Below, in pieces: positions 16,428-24,936 of a stretch of 38,862 nt of DNA. The DNA is from Chloroflexota bacterium (lineage in GTDB: Bacteria > Chloroflexota > Dehalococcoidia > JACPQF01). The notes under the pieces were generated by a model. That model had not been told where the DNA came from and ran no database searches. It worked only from the letters and a program-made list of their open reading frames with translations. The position numbers and the translations under genes were made by a program. The stretch spans positions 1 through 38,862 of the forward strand of contig JACPQF010000128.1 of assembly GCA_016190625.1 (NCBI GenBank), given 5' to 3'. How positions within the stretch are numbered: position 1 is the stretch's first letter; each line of letters starts with the position of its first letter.

Positions 16428-18188
16428 ATGCCAAGTGGCTACATGGGAAGGATGCTATTCGTGAATCTGTCGACCGGCGAGCTAAAGGTCGAGGTGCCCG
16501 ATGAGAGACTGCTCAAGGACTACATCGGCGGCTACGGCATCGGGGTGCGTTTACTCTATAGCATGATGAAGCCAGGCATCGACCCGCTCGGGCCGGAGAA
16601 CATTCTCGGCTTCGCCGCTGGCCCCCTGACAGGTACGCCTGCTCCTCACGGCTCTCGCTATACCGTGTTTGCCAAATCTCCACTCACGGGCGGCTGGGGC
16701 GACGCCAACTCGGGCGGCGAGTTCGGGCCGGGGATGAAGTTCGCCGGGTTCGACGCGGTTTTCTTCAGCGGCTTATCCCCCAAGCCGGTTTACCTGCTTC
16801 TCGAATCGGGCAAGGCCTCGCTCAGGGACGCGAGCCATCTGTGGGGTAGGGACACCAACGAAACGGAGGACATCCTGCGAGAGGAACTGGGGGAGAAGGT
16901 CCAGGTAGCCTGCATCGGTCCCTCGGGTGAGAAGCTATCGCTCATCTCCAGCGTGGTAAACAACAAGGGCCGGGCGGCGGGGCGCTCCGGACTCGGCGCC
17001 GTCATGGGGTCGAAGAAGCTGAAAGCAGTGGTGGCCAAAGGCAGCATGGCTGTCCCGGTGAGCGACAGCGCCGGCCTCGCCCAGTTGCGGCGGGAGGCCC
17101 TCAAGTGCATGAACGCACCAGCCGGCCAGAATTTCCAGAAGTACGGCACGGCGGCGATCGTCGCCTCTTCCACCAGAAGTGGCGATGCTCCCATCAAGAA
17201 CTGGGATGGCGTGGGCATCGTCGACTTTCCCAACAGCGCGGCCATCAGCGACGAGTCCGTCATCGCCTATCAGGCCAAGAAGTACGGCTGCTACCGCTGC
17301 CCTACGCCTTGTGGCGGCATCATGAAGGCCGTGTCCGGAAACTACGAGCTCGAGGCCGGATCCCACAAGCCGGAGTATGAGACCTTGAGCGCCTTTGGCA
17401 CGTTGTGCCTCAACGATAACCTCGAATCCATCATCGTGGCCAATGACATCTGCAACCGCTATGGCCTTGACACCATCTCGACCGGCGCCACCATTGGCTT
17501 CGCCATAGAGTGCTACGAGAACGGCCTAATCGACAAGCGGGATACCGGAGGCCTTGAGCTGACCTGGGGCAACCACCGGGCCATCGTCGCCATGACCGAA
17601 AAGCTGGCCAAGCGTGAGGGATTCGGCGACGTCCTGGCCGACGGAGCCATGAGGGCGGCGGAGAAGATCGGCAAGAACGCCGCCGACTACGCCATCCAGG
17701 TGGGTGGGCAGGAGGTCCCCATGCACGACCCCCGGCTGGCCTCCCACTATTTCGCCACCTACAAGTTCGACGCTACGCCCGGCCGCCACACGCAGGGGCG
17801 CGTCGGCATGCACGTCATGAATGCCGCCGGTTTCTGCCTCATCGGGAGTATTATGAGCACCCAGCCGTTCCTGACCAGATATCTGGCTTCGGTCACAGGC
17901 TGGGACCAGACGGACGCCGATCTAAACCTCATTAACGAGCGCATCCTGAACCTGCGCCACGCCTTCAACCTGCGCGAGGGCATAAATCCCGCCGACCGGA
18001 ACATGCCGGGCCGGATCGTGGGCCAGCCACCCCAGACACAGGGGCCGCTTGCCGGGAAGAGCATCGACATGGAGGCAAAGACCGCCGCCTTCCTCGCCGA
18101 GAGAGATTGGGACCCCGTCACGTTCAAGCCATCCAGAGAGAAGCTGGAGCAGCTTGGCCTTGACGACGTGGCCGAGGACCTCCTCTAG
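16428..18188 (+). CDS. aor: Aldehyde:ferredoxin oxidoreductase (tungsten-type)
   Basis: 586 residues. Such enzymes oxidise aldehydes to acids with ferredoxin (or reduce acids) using a tungsto-bispterin and one [4Fe-4S] cluster. Cluster ligands fit C288, C291, C295 in CYRCPTPC plus C470 in NAAGFCLIG; the first three carry the same numbers as the Pyrococcus enzyme. The N-terminal domain (GYMGRMLFVNLSTGE, IGGYGIGVRLLY, and FAKSPLTGGWGDANSGGEFG around 81-100) is the pterin-binding part. It is cytoplasmic. A good promoter and AAGGAGG site precede it. No ferredoxin, MoaD-like or cofactor gene is adjacent, so the electron partner is not local. Whether it holds W or Mo cannot be read. Confidence 0.93.
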   Translation: MPSGYMGRMLFVNLSTGELKVEVPDERLLKDYIGGYGIGVRLLYSMMKPGIDPLGPENILGFAAGPLTGTPAPHGSRYTVFAKSPLTGGWGDANSGGEFGPGMKFAGFDAVFFSGLSPKPVYLLLESGKASLRDASHLWGRDTNETEDILREELGEKVQVACIGPSGEKLSLISSVVNNKGRAAGRSGLGAVMGSKKLKAVVAKGSMAVPVSDSAGLAQLRREALKCMNAPAGQNFQKYGTAAIVASSTRSGDAPIKNWDGVGIVDFPNSAAISDESVIAYQAKKYGCYRCPTPCGGIMKAVSGNYELEAGSHKPEYETLSAFGTLCLNDNLESIIVANDICNRYGLDTISTGATIGFAIECYENGLIDKRDTGGLELTWGNHRAIVAMTEKLAKREGFGDVLADGAMRAAEKIGKNAADYAIQVGGQEVPMHDPRLASHYFATYKFDATPGRHTQGRVGMHVMNAAGFCLIGSIMSTQPFLTRYLASVTGWDQTDADLNLINERILNLRHAFNLREGINPADRNMPGRIVGQPPQTQGPLAGKSIDMEAKTAAFLAERDWDPVTFKPSREKLEQLGLDDVAEDLL

Positions 18189-18195
18189 GCAGCTG

Positions 18196-18223
18196 TCAGC
18201 ACTCAGCTTTCAGCCATCGGCTT
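18196..18223. repeat. TCAGCNN heptanucleotide tract, single arm
   Basis: Four 7-bp units (TCAGCAC, TCAGCTT, TCAGCCA, TCGGCTT) begin eight bases after the stop of the oxidoreductase gene. No inverted second arm was seen before accC. Confidence 0.7.
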
Positions 18224-18306
18224 GGCCAGGAAGGCCATCATCGGCCGAACATCTATCGCGGTGGCTACGTCCTTCCGCAGGCAGGACAGCTGCCGCGAAG
18301 ATATGT

Positions 18307-18329
18307 CACCACGAGTCACGGCCGTGGTG
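18307..18329 (+). other. Hairpin just upstream of the accC ribosome binding site
   Basis: CACCACG (18307-18313) and CGTGGTG (18323-18329) form a 7-bp stem with a 9-nt loop, ending five bases before GGGGAGG (18334-18340). It may influence translation of accC or be chance. Confidence 0.3.
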
Positions 18330-18343
18330 ATCTGGGGAGGGAT

Positions 18344-19843
18344 ATGTTCAGCAAGGTTCTGATTGCCAATCGAGGAGAGATCGCGGTCAGGGTCATCCGG
18401 GCCTGCAGGGAGATGGGCATCCGTACTGTCGGCATTTACAGTGAGGCCGACCGCAACGCCATGCACGTGCGCTTTGCCGACGAGGCCTTTCTGGTCGGGC
18501 CGCCGCCCGCTCGGGACAGCTACCTCAACGTGGACAGAATACTGAAGGCAGCAAAGCAGTCGGGGGCAGAGGCCATCCACCCGGGCTATGGTTTTCTGGC
18601 AGAGAAACCTTCATTTGCCGACGAATGCGAAACCGCCGGTCTGACCTACATCGGGCCGAGCGCGGCTGCCCAGCGAGCGATGGCCGAGAAGACGGCCGCC
18701 CGGCGAACAATGCAGGATGCGGGAATCCCCATCGTTCCGGGAACCACCGAGCCAATCGCCGGTTTCCCGGAAGCGGCGGAGGCGGCCTCCCGAGTCGGCT
18801 ATCCAGTGATCATCAAGGCCGCTGGCGGTGGTGGCGGAAAGGGAATGCGCATCGTCGGGAGCGAAGAGGCCCTCGCCGATGCCGTGCGGCTCGCCGCCAG
18901 TGAGGTCGCCTCGGCCTTTGGCGAGTCCGCCGTCTACATCGAGAGGTACGTGGAGCCGGCCCGGCACATCGAAGTGCAACTGCTGGCCGACAACTTTGGG
19001 AACGTCATTCACCTTGGGGAAAGGGAGTGCAGCGTTCAGCGCCGCTATCAGAAGCTCATCGAAGAATCCCCCTCCCCTGCCCTCGACGACGAGTTGCGTC
19101 GCCGGATCACCGACACGGCCGTCAAAGCCGCGCAAGTAGCGAACTATGACAACGCCGGCACCGCCGAATTCCTTCTGGCCCCTGACGGCAAGTTCTACTT
19201 CCTGGAAATGAACACCCGCCTACAGGTCGAGCACCCGGTGACCGAGTTCGTCACCGGCGTCGACATCGTGAAAGCGCAGATCCACCTCGCCGCCGGAGAG
19301 AAGCTCCGCTTCAAGCAGGAGGATATCCGTCCCAAAGGCGCCGCCATCGAGTGTAGAATCTACGCCGAAGATCCTTACAACATGTTTCTGCCCTCCATTG
19401 GCGTAATACGCGCCATCCAGGAGCCCAGCGGACCCGGCGTGCGTATCGAGACCGCCGCTCACCACGGAATGCCCATCACTGTCTTCTACGACGCTCTGAT
19501 CGCCAAGCTCATTACCTGGGGTAGCACCCGGCGCGAGGCCATCAATCGCATGAAGCGGGCGCTGAGAGAGTACCAGCTCGTAGGTGTCAAGACGACCAAA
19601 CCCTTCCACCAGTTCGCCATGGAGGACGAGACCTTCTGCGTAGGAGCCTACGATACGAAATATGTGCAGAAGGTTTGGGGGGCGCAGACCAAGGAAGTGG
19701 AAGACTTGTTCCCGGTGGCCGCGCTGGCCGCCACCCTGGTGGCTCACGCCGGGCGAGCTACTCGCCATAGCGCCGCTTTGCAGCGAGAGATCGATAGCCC
19801 CTGGAAGTATTTTGGCCGGCGGGAAATGATGAGAAGGACTTAG
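18344..19843 (+). CDS. accC: Biotin carboxylase subunit of an acyl-CoA carboxylase
   Basis: 499 residues. It carboxylates the biotin on the carrier protein using ATP and bicarbonate. The ATP-grasp glycine loop is KAAGGGGGKGM (158-168). Active-site residues line up with E. coli AccC: E275, E288 (FLEMN), R292 and E296 (NTRLQVEH). It is about 50 residues longer than E. coli AccC, with an extra C-terminal helical stretch, which is closer to the BC part of propionyl-CoA/pyruvate carboxylase alpha chains. The biotin carrier gene follows after 9 bp. No carboxyltransferase gene is near, so the acyl-CoA substrate is not fixed. Confidence 0.93.
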   Translation: MFSKVLIANRGEIAVRVIRACREMGIRTVGIYSEADRNAMHVRFADEAFLVGPPPARDSYLNVDRILKAAKQSGAEAIHPGYGFLAEKPSFADECETAGLTYIGPSAAAQRAMAEKTAARRTMQDAGIPIVPGTTEPIAGFPEAAEAASRVGYPVIIKAAGGGGGKGMRIVGSEEALADAVRLAASEVASAFGESAVYIERYVEPARHIEVQLLADNFGNVIHLGERECSVQRRYQKLIEESPSPALDDELRRRITDTAVKAAQVANYDNAGTAEFLLAPDGKFYFLEMNTRLQVEHPVTEFVTGVDIVKAQIHLAAGEKLRFKQEDIRPKGAAIECRIYAEDPYNMFLPSIGVIRAIQEPSGPGVRIETAAHHGMPITVFYDALIAKLITWGSTRREAINRMKRALREYQLVGVKTTKPFHQFAMEDETFCVGAYDTKYVQKVWGAQTKEVEDLFPVAALAATLVAHAGRATRHSAALQREIDSPWKYFGRREMMRRT

Positions 19844-19852
19844 GGGGAGAGA

Positions 19853-20362
19853 ATGCGCTACAACACCGATGTGGGGGAGCGGTCCTTCGAAATCGAGATC
19901 CATGTGGACGATACCGGCGGCCTGTGGGCGACTCTCGACCGAACCCCCTATCAGATCGACCTGCAATGCGTCGACGGCCAGCGGCTTTACAGCCTGATGG
20001 TCGGCAACCACTCCTACGAGCTGTTCGTCGACGAGGTCGATGGTCGCTATCTAGTATCCGTGCAGGGCCAGCTCTACGAGGCAGCCGTGAGAGACGCACG
20101 CAGCTCCACGGCCAAAACCAGGGCCACGCCCCTGGTTCCGGGCACCGGTGAGCTACCGGTCAAGGCGCCAATGCCGGGCATGGTTGTTGCCGTTCACGTT
20201 GCCGAAGGAGACGAAGTCGTTCAAGGTACTCGCCTCGTCATCCTCGGGGCGATGAAGATGGAGAACGAGATAGTTGCCCTGCGAGGGGGAACGGTGACCA
20301 AGGTTCAGGTGAAGCCCGGCCAGCGGGTGGGATACGGCGACCTCCTGTTGGTAATCTCCTGA
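19853..20362 (+). CDS. Biotin carboxyl carrier protein (biotinyl domain)
   Basis: 169 residues. The C-terminal ~70 residues are a biotinyl domain: VKAPMPGMVVAVHVAEGDEV then GAMKMENEI with the biotin-accepting K135. The N-terminal ~80 residues (HSYELFVDEVDGRYLVSVQG and similar) resemble the BT domain that precedes the biotinyl domain in propionyl-CoA carboxylase alpha chains, not classic AccB. So accC and this gene together look like a split alpha chain. ATG at 19853 with GGGGGAGA in front. PhoU follows after 14 bp. Confidence 0.9.
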   Translation: MRYNTDVGERSFEIEIHVDDTGGLWATLDRTPYQIDLQCVDGQRLYSLMVGNHSYELFVDEVDGRYLVSVQGQLYEAAVRDARSSTAKTRATPLVPGTGELPVKAPMPGMVVAVHVAEGDEVVQGTRLVILGAMKMENEIVALRGGTVTKVQVKPGQRVGYGDLLLVIS

Positions 20363-20376
20363 GTTGGGAGGGACAG

Positions 20377-21042
20377 ATGCCCAGACGCGAGTTCGATAGG
20401 GCCTTGCAAGATCTGATCGACGACCTGCTGGAACTGGGCGATATGGTCGATAGGGCCATCGAACGCTCTGTCGGAGCTCTCAGGAATCGGGATATTGACG
20501 GAGCAAGGCAGGTAGCCCATGACGATCGTCACATAAATGCCAAGCGCTTCCAGATCGAAGAGAGATGCCTGCTATTGTTGGCTACTCAGCAACCGATGGC
20601 TCGCGATCTGCGGACGATCGCGGCGGTCATGAACATGATAACCGACCTCGAAAGAATGGGCGATCACGCCGAGGGGATCGCCAAGATCACGATCATGCTG
20701 GGCCACGAGCCCCTCGTGAAGCCCCTCATCGACATTCCCAAGATGGCCGACAAGGCCCGGGATATGCTGCGTCGCTCGCTGAAGGCGTTTGTCGAGGGAG
20801 ACGTAGCAGCAGCCAAAACCATAGCTACCGAGGATGACGAGGTAGATGGGCTGCACGAGCAGGTCTATCGGGAGCTCATCGACCGGATGATCGCTAATCC
20901 CGACAACATCCAGCGGGCGACCTACCTTTTGTGGGTCTCCCACAATCTCGAGCGCATAGCCGACCGCGTCACCAACATCTGCGAGCGCATCGTCTTCACG
21001 GCCACCGGCCGCATGGAAGAGATGAACGTCTCGAAGTACTAG
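20377..21042 (+). CDS. phoU: PhoU family phosphate regulator
   Basis: 221 residues made of two three-helix repeats. The repeated metal-binding motifs are DLERMGDHAEGIAK (about 91-104) and NLERIADRVTNICER. PhoU restrains phosphate uptake by linking the PstSCAB transporter to the PhoR kinase. None of those genes is in the window; the neighbours are biotin carboxylase genes, an uncommon setting. GGGAGG lies 5 bp before the ATG. The stop is followed after six bases by a GTCCTTC/GAAGGAC hairpin. Confidence 0.93.
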   Translation: MPRREFDRALQDLIDDLLELGDMVDRAIERSVGALRNRDIDGARQVAHDDRHINAKRFQIEERCLLLLATQQPMARDLRTIAAVMNMITDLERMGDHAEGIAKITIMLGHEPLVKPLIDIPKMADKARDMLRRSLKAFVEGDVAAAKTIATEDDEVDGLHEQVYRELIDRMIANPDNIQRATYLLWVSHNLERIADRVTNICERIVFTATGRMEEMNVSKY

Positions 21043-21048
21043 CGTTCA

Positions 21049-21066
21049 GTCCTTCGATGGAAGGAC
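21049..21066. repeat. GTCCTTC/GAAGGAC hairpin
   Basis: 7-bp perfect stem with a 4-nt loop directly after phoU. The stem core is the same as in the hairpin at 13725-13750. No T tract follows, so it is not a typical terminator. Confidence 0.55.
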
Positions 21067-21068
21067 CA

Positions 21069-21154
21069 TCAGCCGTCAGACTTCAGCGTTCAGCCGTCGG
21101 CAAGCGGACTTCAAAGCTGAAAGCTGACCGCTGACAGCCAAGATGCTGACAGCT
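21069..21154. repeat. Inverted TCAGCNN / GCTGANN heptanucleotide element
   Basis: Left arm: seven 7-bp units from 21069 (TCAGCCG, TCAGACT, TCAGCGT, TCAGCCG, TCGGCAA, GCGGACT, TCAAAGC). Right arm: GCTGAAA, GCTGACC, GCTGACA (21116-21136) and a further GCTGACA at 21145. The right arm runs into the upstream edge of the next gene and contains one of its possible ATG codons (21143). Confidence 0.8.
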
Positions 21155-21169
21155 ACAAGGATGCCGAAC

Positions 21170-22504
21170 ATGAAGAAAAGGAAATACGCTATTACCAAGC
21201 CGGCGGGCGCGGAGCCTGACGGGACGGTGACCATCGAGGAGATACGTCATATGGCGGCTCAGGCCGTTCTCGAATCGCCGCAGCCAGAGGCCGAGGCGGT
21301 GGCTGAATTGATCGGGCGACTCGAACGCTTGTCGCCGCTCACGGCGGCCCGTGTTCTTATGTCACTGGCTCAGGAAACGGGGGAGAAAGCGCTGCCATTG
21401 TTGGAGAAGCTGGCGCTGGCGCCGGCGGTCCCGCAGACGGGCGGTATTCGTCTGGCGGCCGTTGAGGCCCTGGCCGCCCTGCGTTCGGAGCGGGGGGCGC
21501 AGATTCTCGCCCACATCGCCGATAAGGATGCCGACAAGGACCTACGCAAACGGGCCAAGCGGGCGCTATTCAAGCTGCGAGGCCTGGGCTTGGCTCTGTC
21601 GGCCCCGGCGGCCGGTCCGGCGGAGGTCAAAGAGAAGTTCCCCATCTTGCGCTCCCTTCTGAGCTCCTACGACTACGCGGGGACGCGGGCCATAATGTTT
21701 GGCGTAGAGCGACCCTTTGGCGGCGTCGATCGTATCGTCCTCCTGGCCAATGCCGTGAAAGGCCTGACCGATTGCTCCGGCGTCCAAACGAGCAGGGAAG
21801 CCTTCGCGGAGCAGATGGAGCGGATGAGGAGACTGCCGGATCTCCCTGGGGGACTCTGGGCCGACGCGCCGGCGTCCCATTGCCAGCAGCTCGTGCAAGA
21901 GGCCCTTGCCCTCAATCGAAAGAGCGGCACTCCCGTGCCCAGAGGGTACTACTACTGGAAGGACGAAATAGGGCAGCCGGCCGAATATTACGACTGGCCC
22001 TTGGTCTATCGTGAGATCACCGCCCTTGAAGTGAAGTGGGAGCCGACGCTGCTCGAACAATCCGCTGACCTCCTCGCTAGGCCCGAGTTACTTAGCTGGG
22101 CCTTTGACCCCCATCAGGTCGAGCGTTATTACTTCGAGCTCCAGCAATCCCGAAAGAGCGCCATAGCCTTGCCCGGCTGGTCGCAAAAGGAGCGGGACGA
22201 CGCGACAATGCGACGGCTGTTTGAGGAGGTCGTGCCGCCGGACAGACACGCCGCCTACAAGCGCCAGATGGAGGAGATGGCCTGTATGTATCTTCGCCTG
22301 GACAGGCGGCTAGATGCCAAGCGTGCTCTGGCCGTGGCCGTGGCCCTGGACGAGCACAAGGGCGGTGAGCTAATCAAGATCCCGTTTTTCCGCGAGCTCC
22401 TGAGCAGGACCTTCGCCCTGATCGAGCGAGAGAGGCGGGGTGGGGCGAGGCTCACCCCCAGAGACCTCGGCCTCGTCACGCTCGGCGATCTCTTGCCGCG
22501 CTAG
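21170..22504 (+). CDS. HEAT-repeat-like protein of unknown function
   Basis: 444 residues from the chosen start. Residues ~15-140 contain Ala/Leu-rich helical pairs with HEAT character (LRLAAVEALAALRSERGAQ and DKDLRKRAKRALFKLRG-like). The remaining ~300 residues contain no motif I recognise; they are rich in aromatic and charged residues, and have YYYWKDEIGQPAEYYDWP and a C-terminal helix-rich end. No signal peptide. The ATG at 21143 lies in the heptanucleotide repeat and the ATG at 21161 has no spacing from AAGG; the ATG at 21170 has AAGG nine bases upstream, so it is chosen. Tail-to-tail with the DinB-like gene, 3 bp apart. Confidence 0.7.
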   Translation: MKKRKYAITKPAGAEPDGTVTIEEIRHMAAQAVLESPQPEAEAVAELIGRLERLSPLTAARVLMSLAQETGEKALPLLEKLALAPAVPQTGGIRLAAVEALAALRSERGAQILAHIADKDADKDLRKRAKRALFKLRGLGLALSAPAAGPAEVKEKFPILRSLLSSYDYAGTRAIMFGVERPFGGVDRIVLLANAVKGLTDCSGVQTSREAFAEQMERMRRLPDLPGGLWADAPASHCQQLVQEALALNRKSGTPVPRGYYYWKDEIGQPAEYYDWPLVYREITALEVKWEPTLLEQSADLLARPELLSWAFDPHQVERYYFELQQSRKSAIALPGWSQKERDDATMRRLFEEVVPPDRHAAYKRQMEEMACMYLRLDRRLDAKRALAVAVALDEHKGGELIKIPFFRELLSRTFALIERERRGGARLTPRDLGLVTLGDLLPR

Positions 22505-22507
22505 CTC

Positions 22508-22921
22508 TTACCCCAGCCCCTTTTCGATCATCGAGCAGTACCGCTTCTGGACGTCGAGGATGTGCTGGAGGGTTTGGCGGATGGTCCACTCTCCCTCTTT
22601 GGGCCCCCGGTCCAGGTCCTCGTCGTCAATGGCGGCGAGCATTCCGAGGAGCTCGCCCCGGGCCTGCATCAGCTTGGCCACGGCCATCTCGGCCTCGGTG
22701 AATTGGCGGCCCAGCCACTGGAGGCTCTTGGCCACCTGGATGCCATGCTCGCGATCGTGGTTGCCCACCTGGCCGATGATAAAGCGAATGGTCATCTCCC
22801 GCCCTCCCCAGGCCGTCCTCTTCTCGAGGTCCGCGTCCTGGAGAGCGGCCAGCTTCTCCATGATGTCCTCATGCGAGGCCGCCAGCTCTGCCAAAAGCTG
22901 TCTGACTTGTTCTCTCGCCAT
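22508..22921 (-). CDS. DinB-like four-helix protein
   Basis: 137 residues with the DinB/DUF1572-like pattern: an early helix (LLAELAASHEDIMEKLAAL), H at VGNHDREHG, and the C-terminal signature EWTIRQTLQHILDVQKRY, where a metal-binding His is usually found. Related proteins include thiol-dependent S-transferases (bacillithiol, maleylpyruvate isomerase types), but many are uncharacterised. GAGGAGG precedes the ATG. It is 32 bp downstream of the DNA methyltransferase on the same strand. Confidence 0.8.
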   Translation of the reverse strand: MAREQVRQLLAELAASHEDIMEKLAALQDADLEKRTAWGGREMTIRFIIGQVGNHDREHGIQVAKSLQWLGRQFTEAEMAVAKLMQARGELLGMLAAIDDEDLDRGPKEGEWTIRQTLQHILDVQKRYCSMIEKGLG

Positions 22922-22953
22922 CCTCTTTCCTCCTCAATGTTGTTAGGGTTCAC

Positions 22954-23922
22954 CTAAGAGTCATCGTCTAATCCCGCATGTGACAAAGGCTGCGCCGCCG
23001 CAATTCGCTTGGTCGCTATTTCGATATAGTCGTGATTTGTCTCGTACCCGACCCAGTGGCGACCAGTGGCGATGGCAGCGAGGGCTGTCGTCCCACTGCC
23101 CATGAAGGGGTCAAGTACAAGGTCCCCAGAAAACGTGTAGAGCTCGATAAACCTCCGTGGCAACTCGATAGGAAAGGGTGCAGGATGGTTGATATGTGTG
23201 GCAGATTCCGGGGGAAAATCCCAAATTGAGAGAGTCGAGGTCAGGAAATCCTCTCGACTGATCGTCGGCTTACCTCTGCGAGCTCGGTCGAAACGACCTT
23301 TTGAGAAGCAGAGGCAATACTCGTGCACGTCGCGAATAACCGGATTCACAGGAGATTTCCAACTTCCCCAAGCGCAGTTGCCGTTGGCCCCCTTGGCCTT
23401 CCGCCAGATGATCTCAGCCCGCATGTGGAAGCCGATCTTGAGCATCCGTTCTGTGATCAGGTGTGATAGCGGGATGTAGGGACGTCTTCCCAAATTGGCT
23501 ACGTTGACGACTGCACGTCCACCTGGCTCGAGCACTCGATGAGTCTCGGCCAACACCGCCTCCAGCATCTTGAGGTACTCATCGAACGAAGCGTCTGAAT
23601 CATAGTCCTTGCCAACGTGATAGGGTGGTGAGGTGACCATGAGAGCTACGCTCCCGGATGTCAAGTCGTCCATCTTCTCAGCCGACCCCAGGAGGAGCTT
23701 GTCGACAACCGGGCTGTCGCTAACCGCCGAATCGCTCGTTTCCTCGATCTTGGGCAGACGGTTATAGAAGTCAGAAGAGTCGTGGCTCTCTCGGCGACCC
23801 ACCCCGAAGGATGCTGTCCTTGTGCCCACCAATTGCCTCCCTTGAAGCTCTGGGTCAGCCCAGGTTTTCCCCTCCGTCTGCTGGCTACGGCTGGCATGAT
23901 CTGGGCTGCCGGTAAAGATCAT
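22954..23922 (-). CDS. Orphan DNA methyltransferase, beta class (N4-cytosine or N6-adenine)
   Basis: 322 residues from the chosen start. The catalytic motif TSPPY is at 97-101 and the SAM motif DPFMGSGTT at 271-279; the catalytic-before-SAM order is that of beta-class enzymes. TSPPY is common in N4-cytosine methylases but also in some N6-adenine ones. No target can be read. The frame is open to 24006, but the ATG at 23922 overlaps the stop of the upstream gene as ATGA and gives a start with no extra tail, so it is preferred. No restriction endonuclease is recognisable nearby. Confidence 0.85.
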   Translation of the reverse strand: MIFTGSPDHASRSQQTEGKTWADPELQGRQLVGTRTASFGVGRRESHDSSDFYNRLPKIEETSDSAVSDSPVVDKLLLGSAEKMDDLTSGSVALMVTSPPYHVGKDYDSDASFDEYLKMLEAVLAETHRVLEPGGRAVVNVANLGRRPYIPLSHLITERMLKIGFHMRAEIIWRKAKGANGNCAWGSWKSPVNPVIRDVHEYCLCFSKGRFDRARRGKPTISREDFLTSTLSIWDFPPESATHINHPAPFPIELPRRFIELYTFSGDLVLDPFMGSGTTALAAIATGRHWVGYETNHDYIEIATKRIAAAQPLSHAGLDDDS

Positions 23923-24611
23923 CCCGAGTAACCGCACACGCCCACGCGCGGGGAATTGACTACGGACAAGAACATCCCCTCGTCGCATTCGTGTTTCTCG
24001 ACGCACTCATCCCACAGCCAGCCATCGCCTTCCCACATGCATTGGGTGCACACTTGAGTGGCCGGTTTCCCACACGACTGGCAGAGGATCGCTGGGGGGT
24101 CGTTCCTGGCGAGCAGACGAATGGACTTGCCATCGGAAAGGCCCTTTCGCTCCGCCGTGACCTTTAGGGTGAGCTCGGTGGTGCTGCCGAAGTCGTACTC
24201 GTAGAACGCCTTGTCGCCGGGGGCCAGGACCCTCCCGATCTCGAAGTTCATGGTCCGGCCGCCCAGGTCTCTGGCAGCGCCTGAATAGTACCGCTCCCCC
24301 TCAATCGAAAAAGCGCTCATGTGCCCGCAGCACTCCAGCCAAATGTCTCTGAGGAACCTGTCGACAGCTACGAGCCTTGCGGCGGCGGGCACCTCGAGGT
24401 GAAGCCAGTAGTCCGGGTCATAGCGGCCGCCGACCGTGATAAGGAGGAGTCTTTCCTCGCGCCTTTTCTCTTGAGCGGCCGTCGGCGAAACAGACTGCCC
24501 TGTCCAGCAAGACTGTATATGGCGCGTCATCGCCGCCTTGGCGAACATGCGACCACAGAGATTGCATTTGCCGGTCGAAGTATGTCTCCTCGTGGCTTTC
24601 TCTTCCATCAT
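23919..24611 (-). CDS. Zinc-finger protein with PRiA4_ORF3/IS1096-passenger-like domain
   Basis: 230 residues. Residues 16-35 form a Cys2-His-Cys finger (C16, C19, H31, C35). Residues ~67-155 resemble the plasmid pRiA4b ORF-3-like domain: a YWLHLEVP strand, LRDIWLECCGHMSAF, and the hallmark FYEYDFGSTTELTL. The C-terminus has a second Cys cluster (C177, C180, C188, C191, C203, H207, C209). DNA or RNA binding is likely; no enzyme motif is seen. ATG 24611 (or 24608) has AAAGGAGG ten bases upstream; the longer frame to 24671 lies over the promoter. The stop overlaps the methyltransferase start (ATGA), so the two are coupled. Confidence 0.75.
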   Translation of the reverse strand: MMEEKATRRHTSTGKCNLCGRMFAKAAMTRHIQSCWTGQSVSPTAAQEKRREERLLLITVGGRYDPDYWLHLEVPAAARLVAVDRFLRDIWLECCGHMSAFSIEGERYYSGAARDLGGRTMNFEIGRVLAPGDKAFYEYDFGSTTELTLKVTAERKGLSDGKSIRLLARNDPPAILCQSCGKPATQVCTQCMWEGDGWLWDECVEKHECDEGMFLSVVNSPRVGVCGYSG

Positions 24612-24631
24612 GGCGGGAGGTCCTCCTTTAT

Positions 24632-24666
24632 AGGCCAAAAGTGGCCTCGTAATTATAGACAGGCCA
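24632..24666. promoter_or_regulatory. Candidate operator: AGGCCA/TGGCCT half-sites over the zinc-finger gene promoter
   Basis: AGGCCA (24632-24637) and TGGCCT (24642-24647) form a 6-bp palindrome with a 4-nt centre, and another AGGCCA (24661-24666) lies on the other side of the -10 box. Half-sites flanking a -10 box are placed as a repressor operator would be; the palindrome could also be an RNA hairpin just before the ribosome binding site. Confidence 0.4.
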
Positions 24667-24681
24667 GACATGACCTATCAT
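24652..24681 (-). promoter_or_regulatory. Promoter for the zinc-finger/methyltransferase pair
   Basis: On the minus strand TATAAT (24652-24657) is perfect. ATGATA (24676-24681), 18 bp upstream, is a weak -35 (four of six). Transcription would begin near 24645, about 35 nt before the ATG. Confidence 0.5.
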
Positions 24682-24874
24682 CCTGGACATCGACCAGGGA
24701 CGGTGGCAGAATCATTTCACTCGGGGTTCTCAGCCGCTTTCCCTTCATATTATATCACACGGTGGCAAGCTAGATTGCTCAGCGGCAACTGACACCGCCT
24801 TGGCGCCCCTCAGCTCGCCGTTTGCCCGTCAGACTTCAGGCGTATAGCCGTATTCTGCTAGTACCATCTTGCAA

Positions 24875-24902
24875 TTGAAAACTCAAATGTTTCCTTTATA
24901 AT
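24875..24902 (+). promoter_or_regulatory. Promoter for the chemosensory operon
   Basis: TTGAAA (24875-24880), a 16-bp spacer, then TATAAT (24897-24902). The expected start near 24909 gives a ~120-nt leader that contains the inverted heptanucleotide element. The rest of the 24682-24874 gap holds only degenerate TCAG-rich sequence (around 24775-24855). Confidence 0.7.
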
Positions 24903-24936
24903 GCGATCAGGGACGACCCGGCATTCGATGCGCGTG

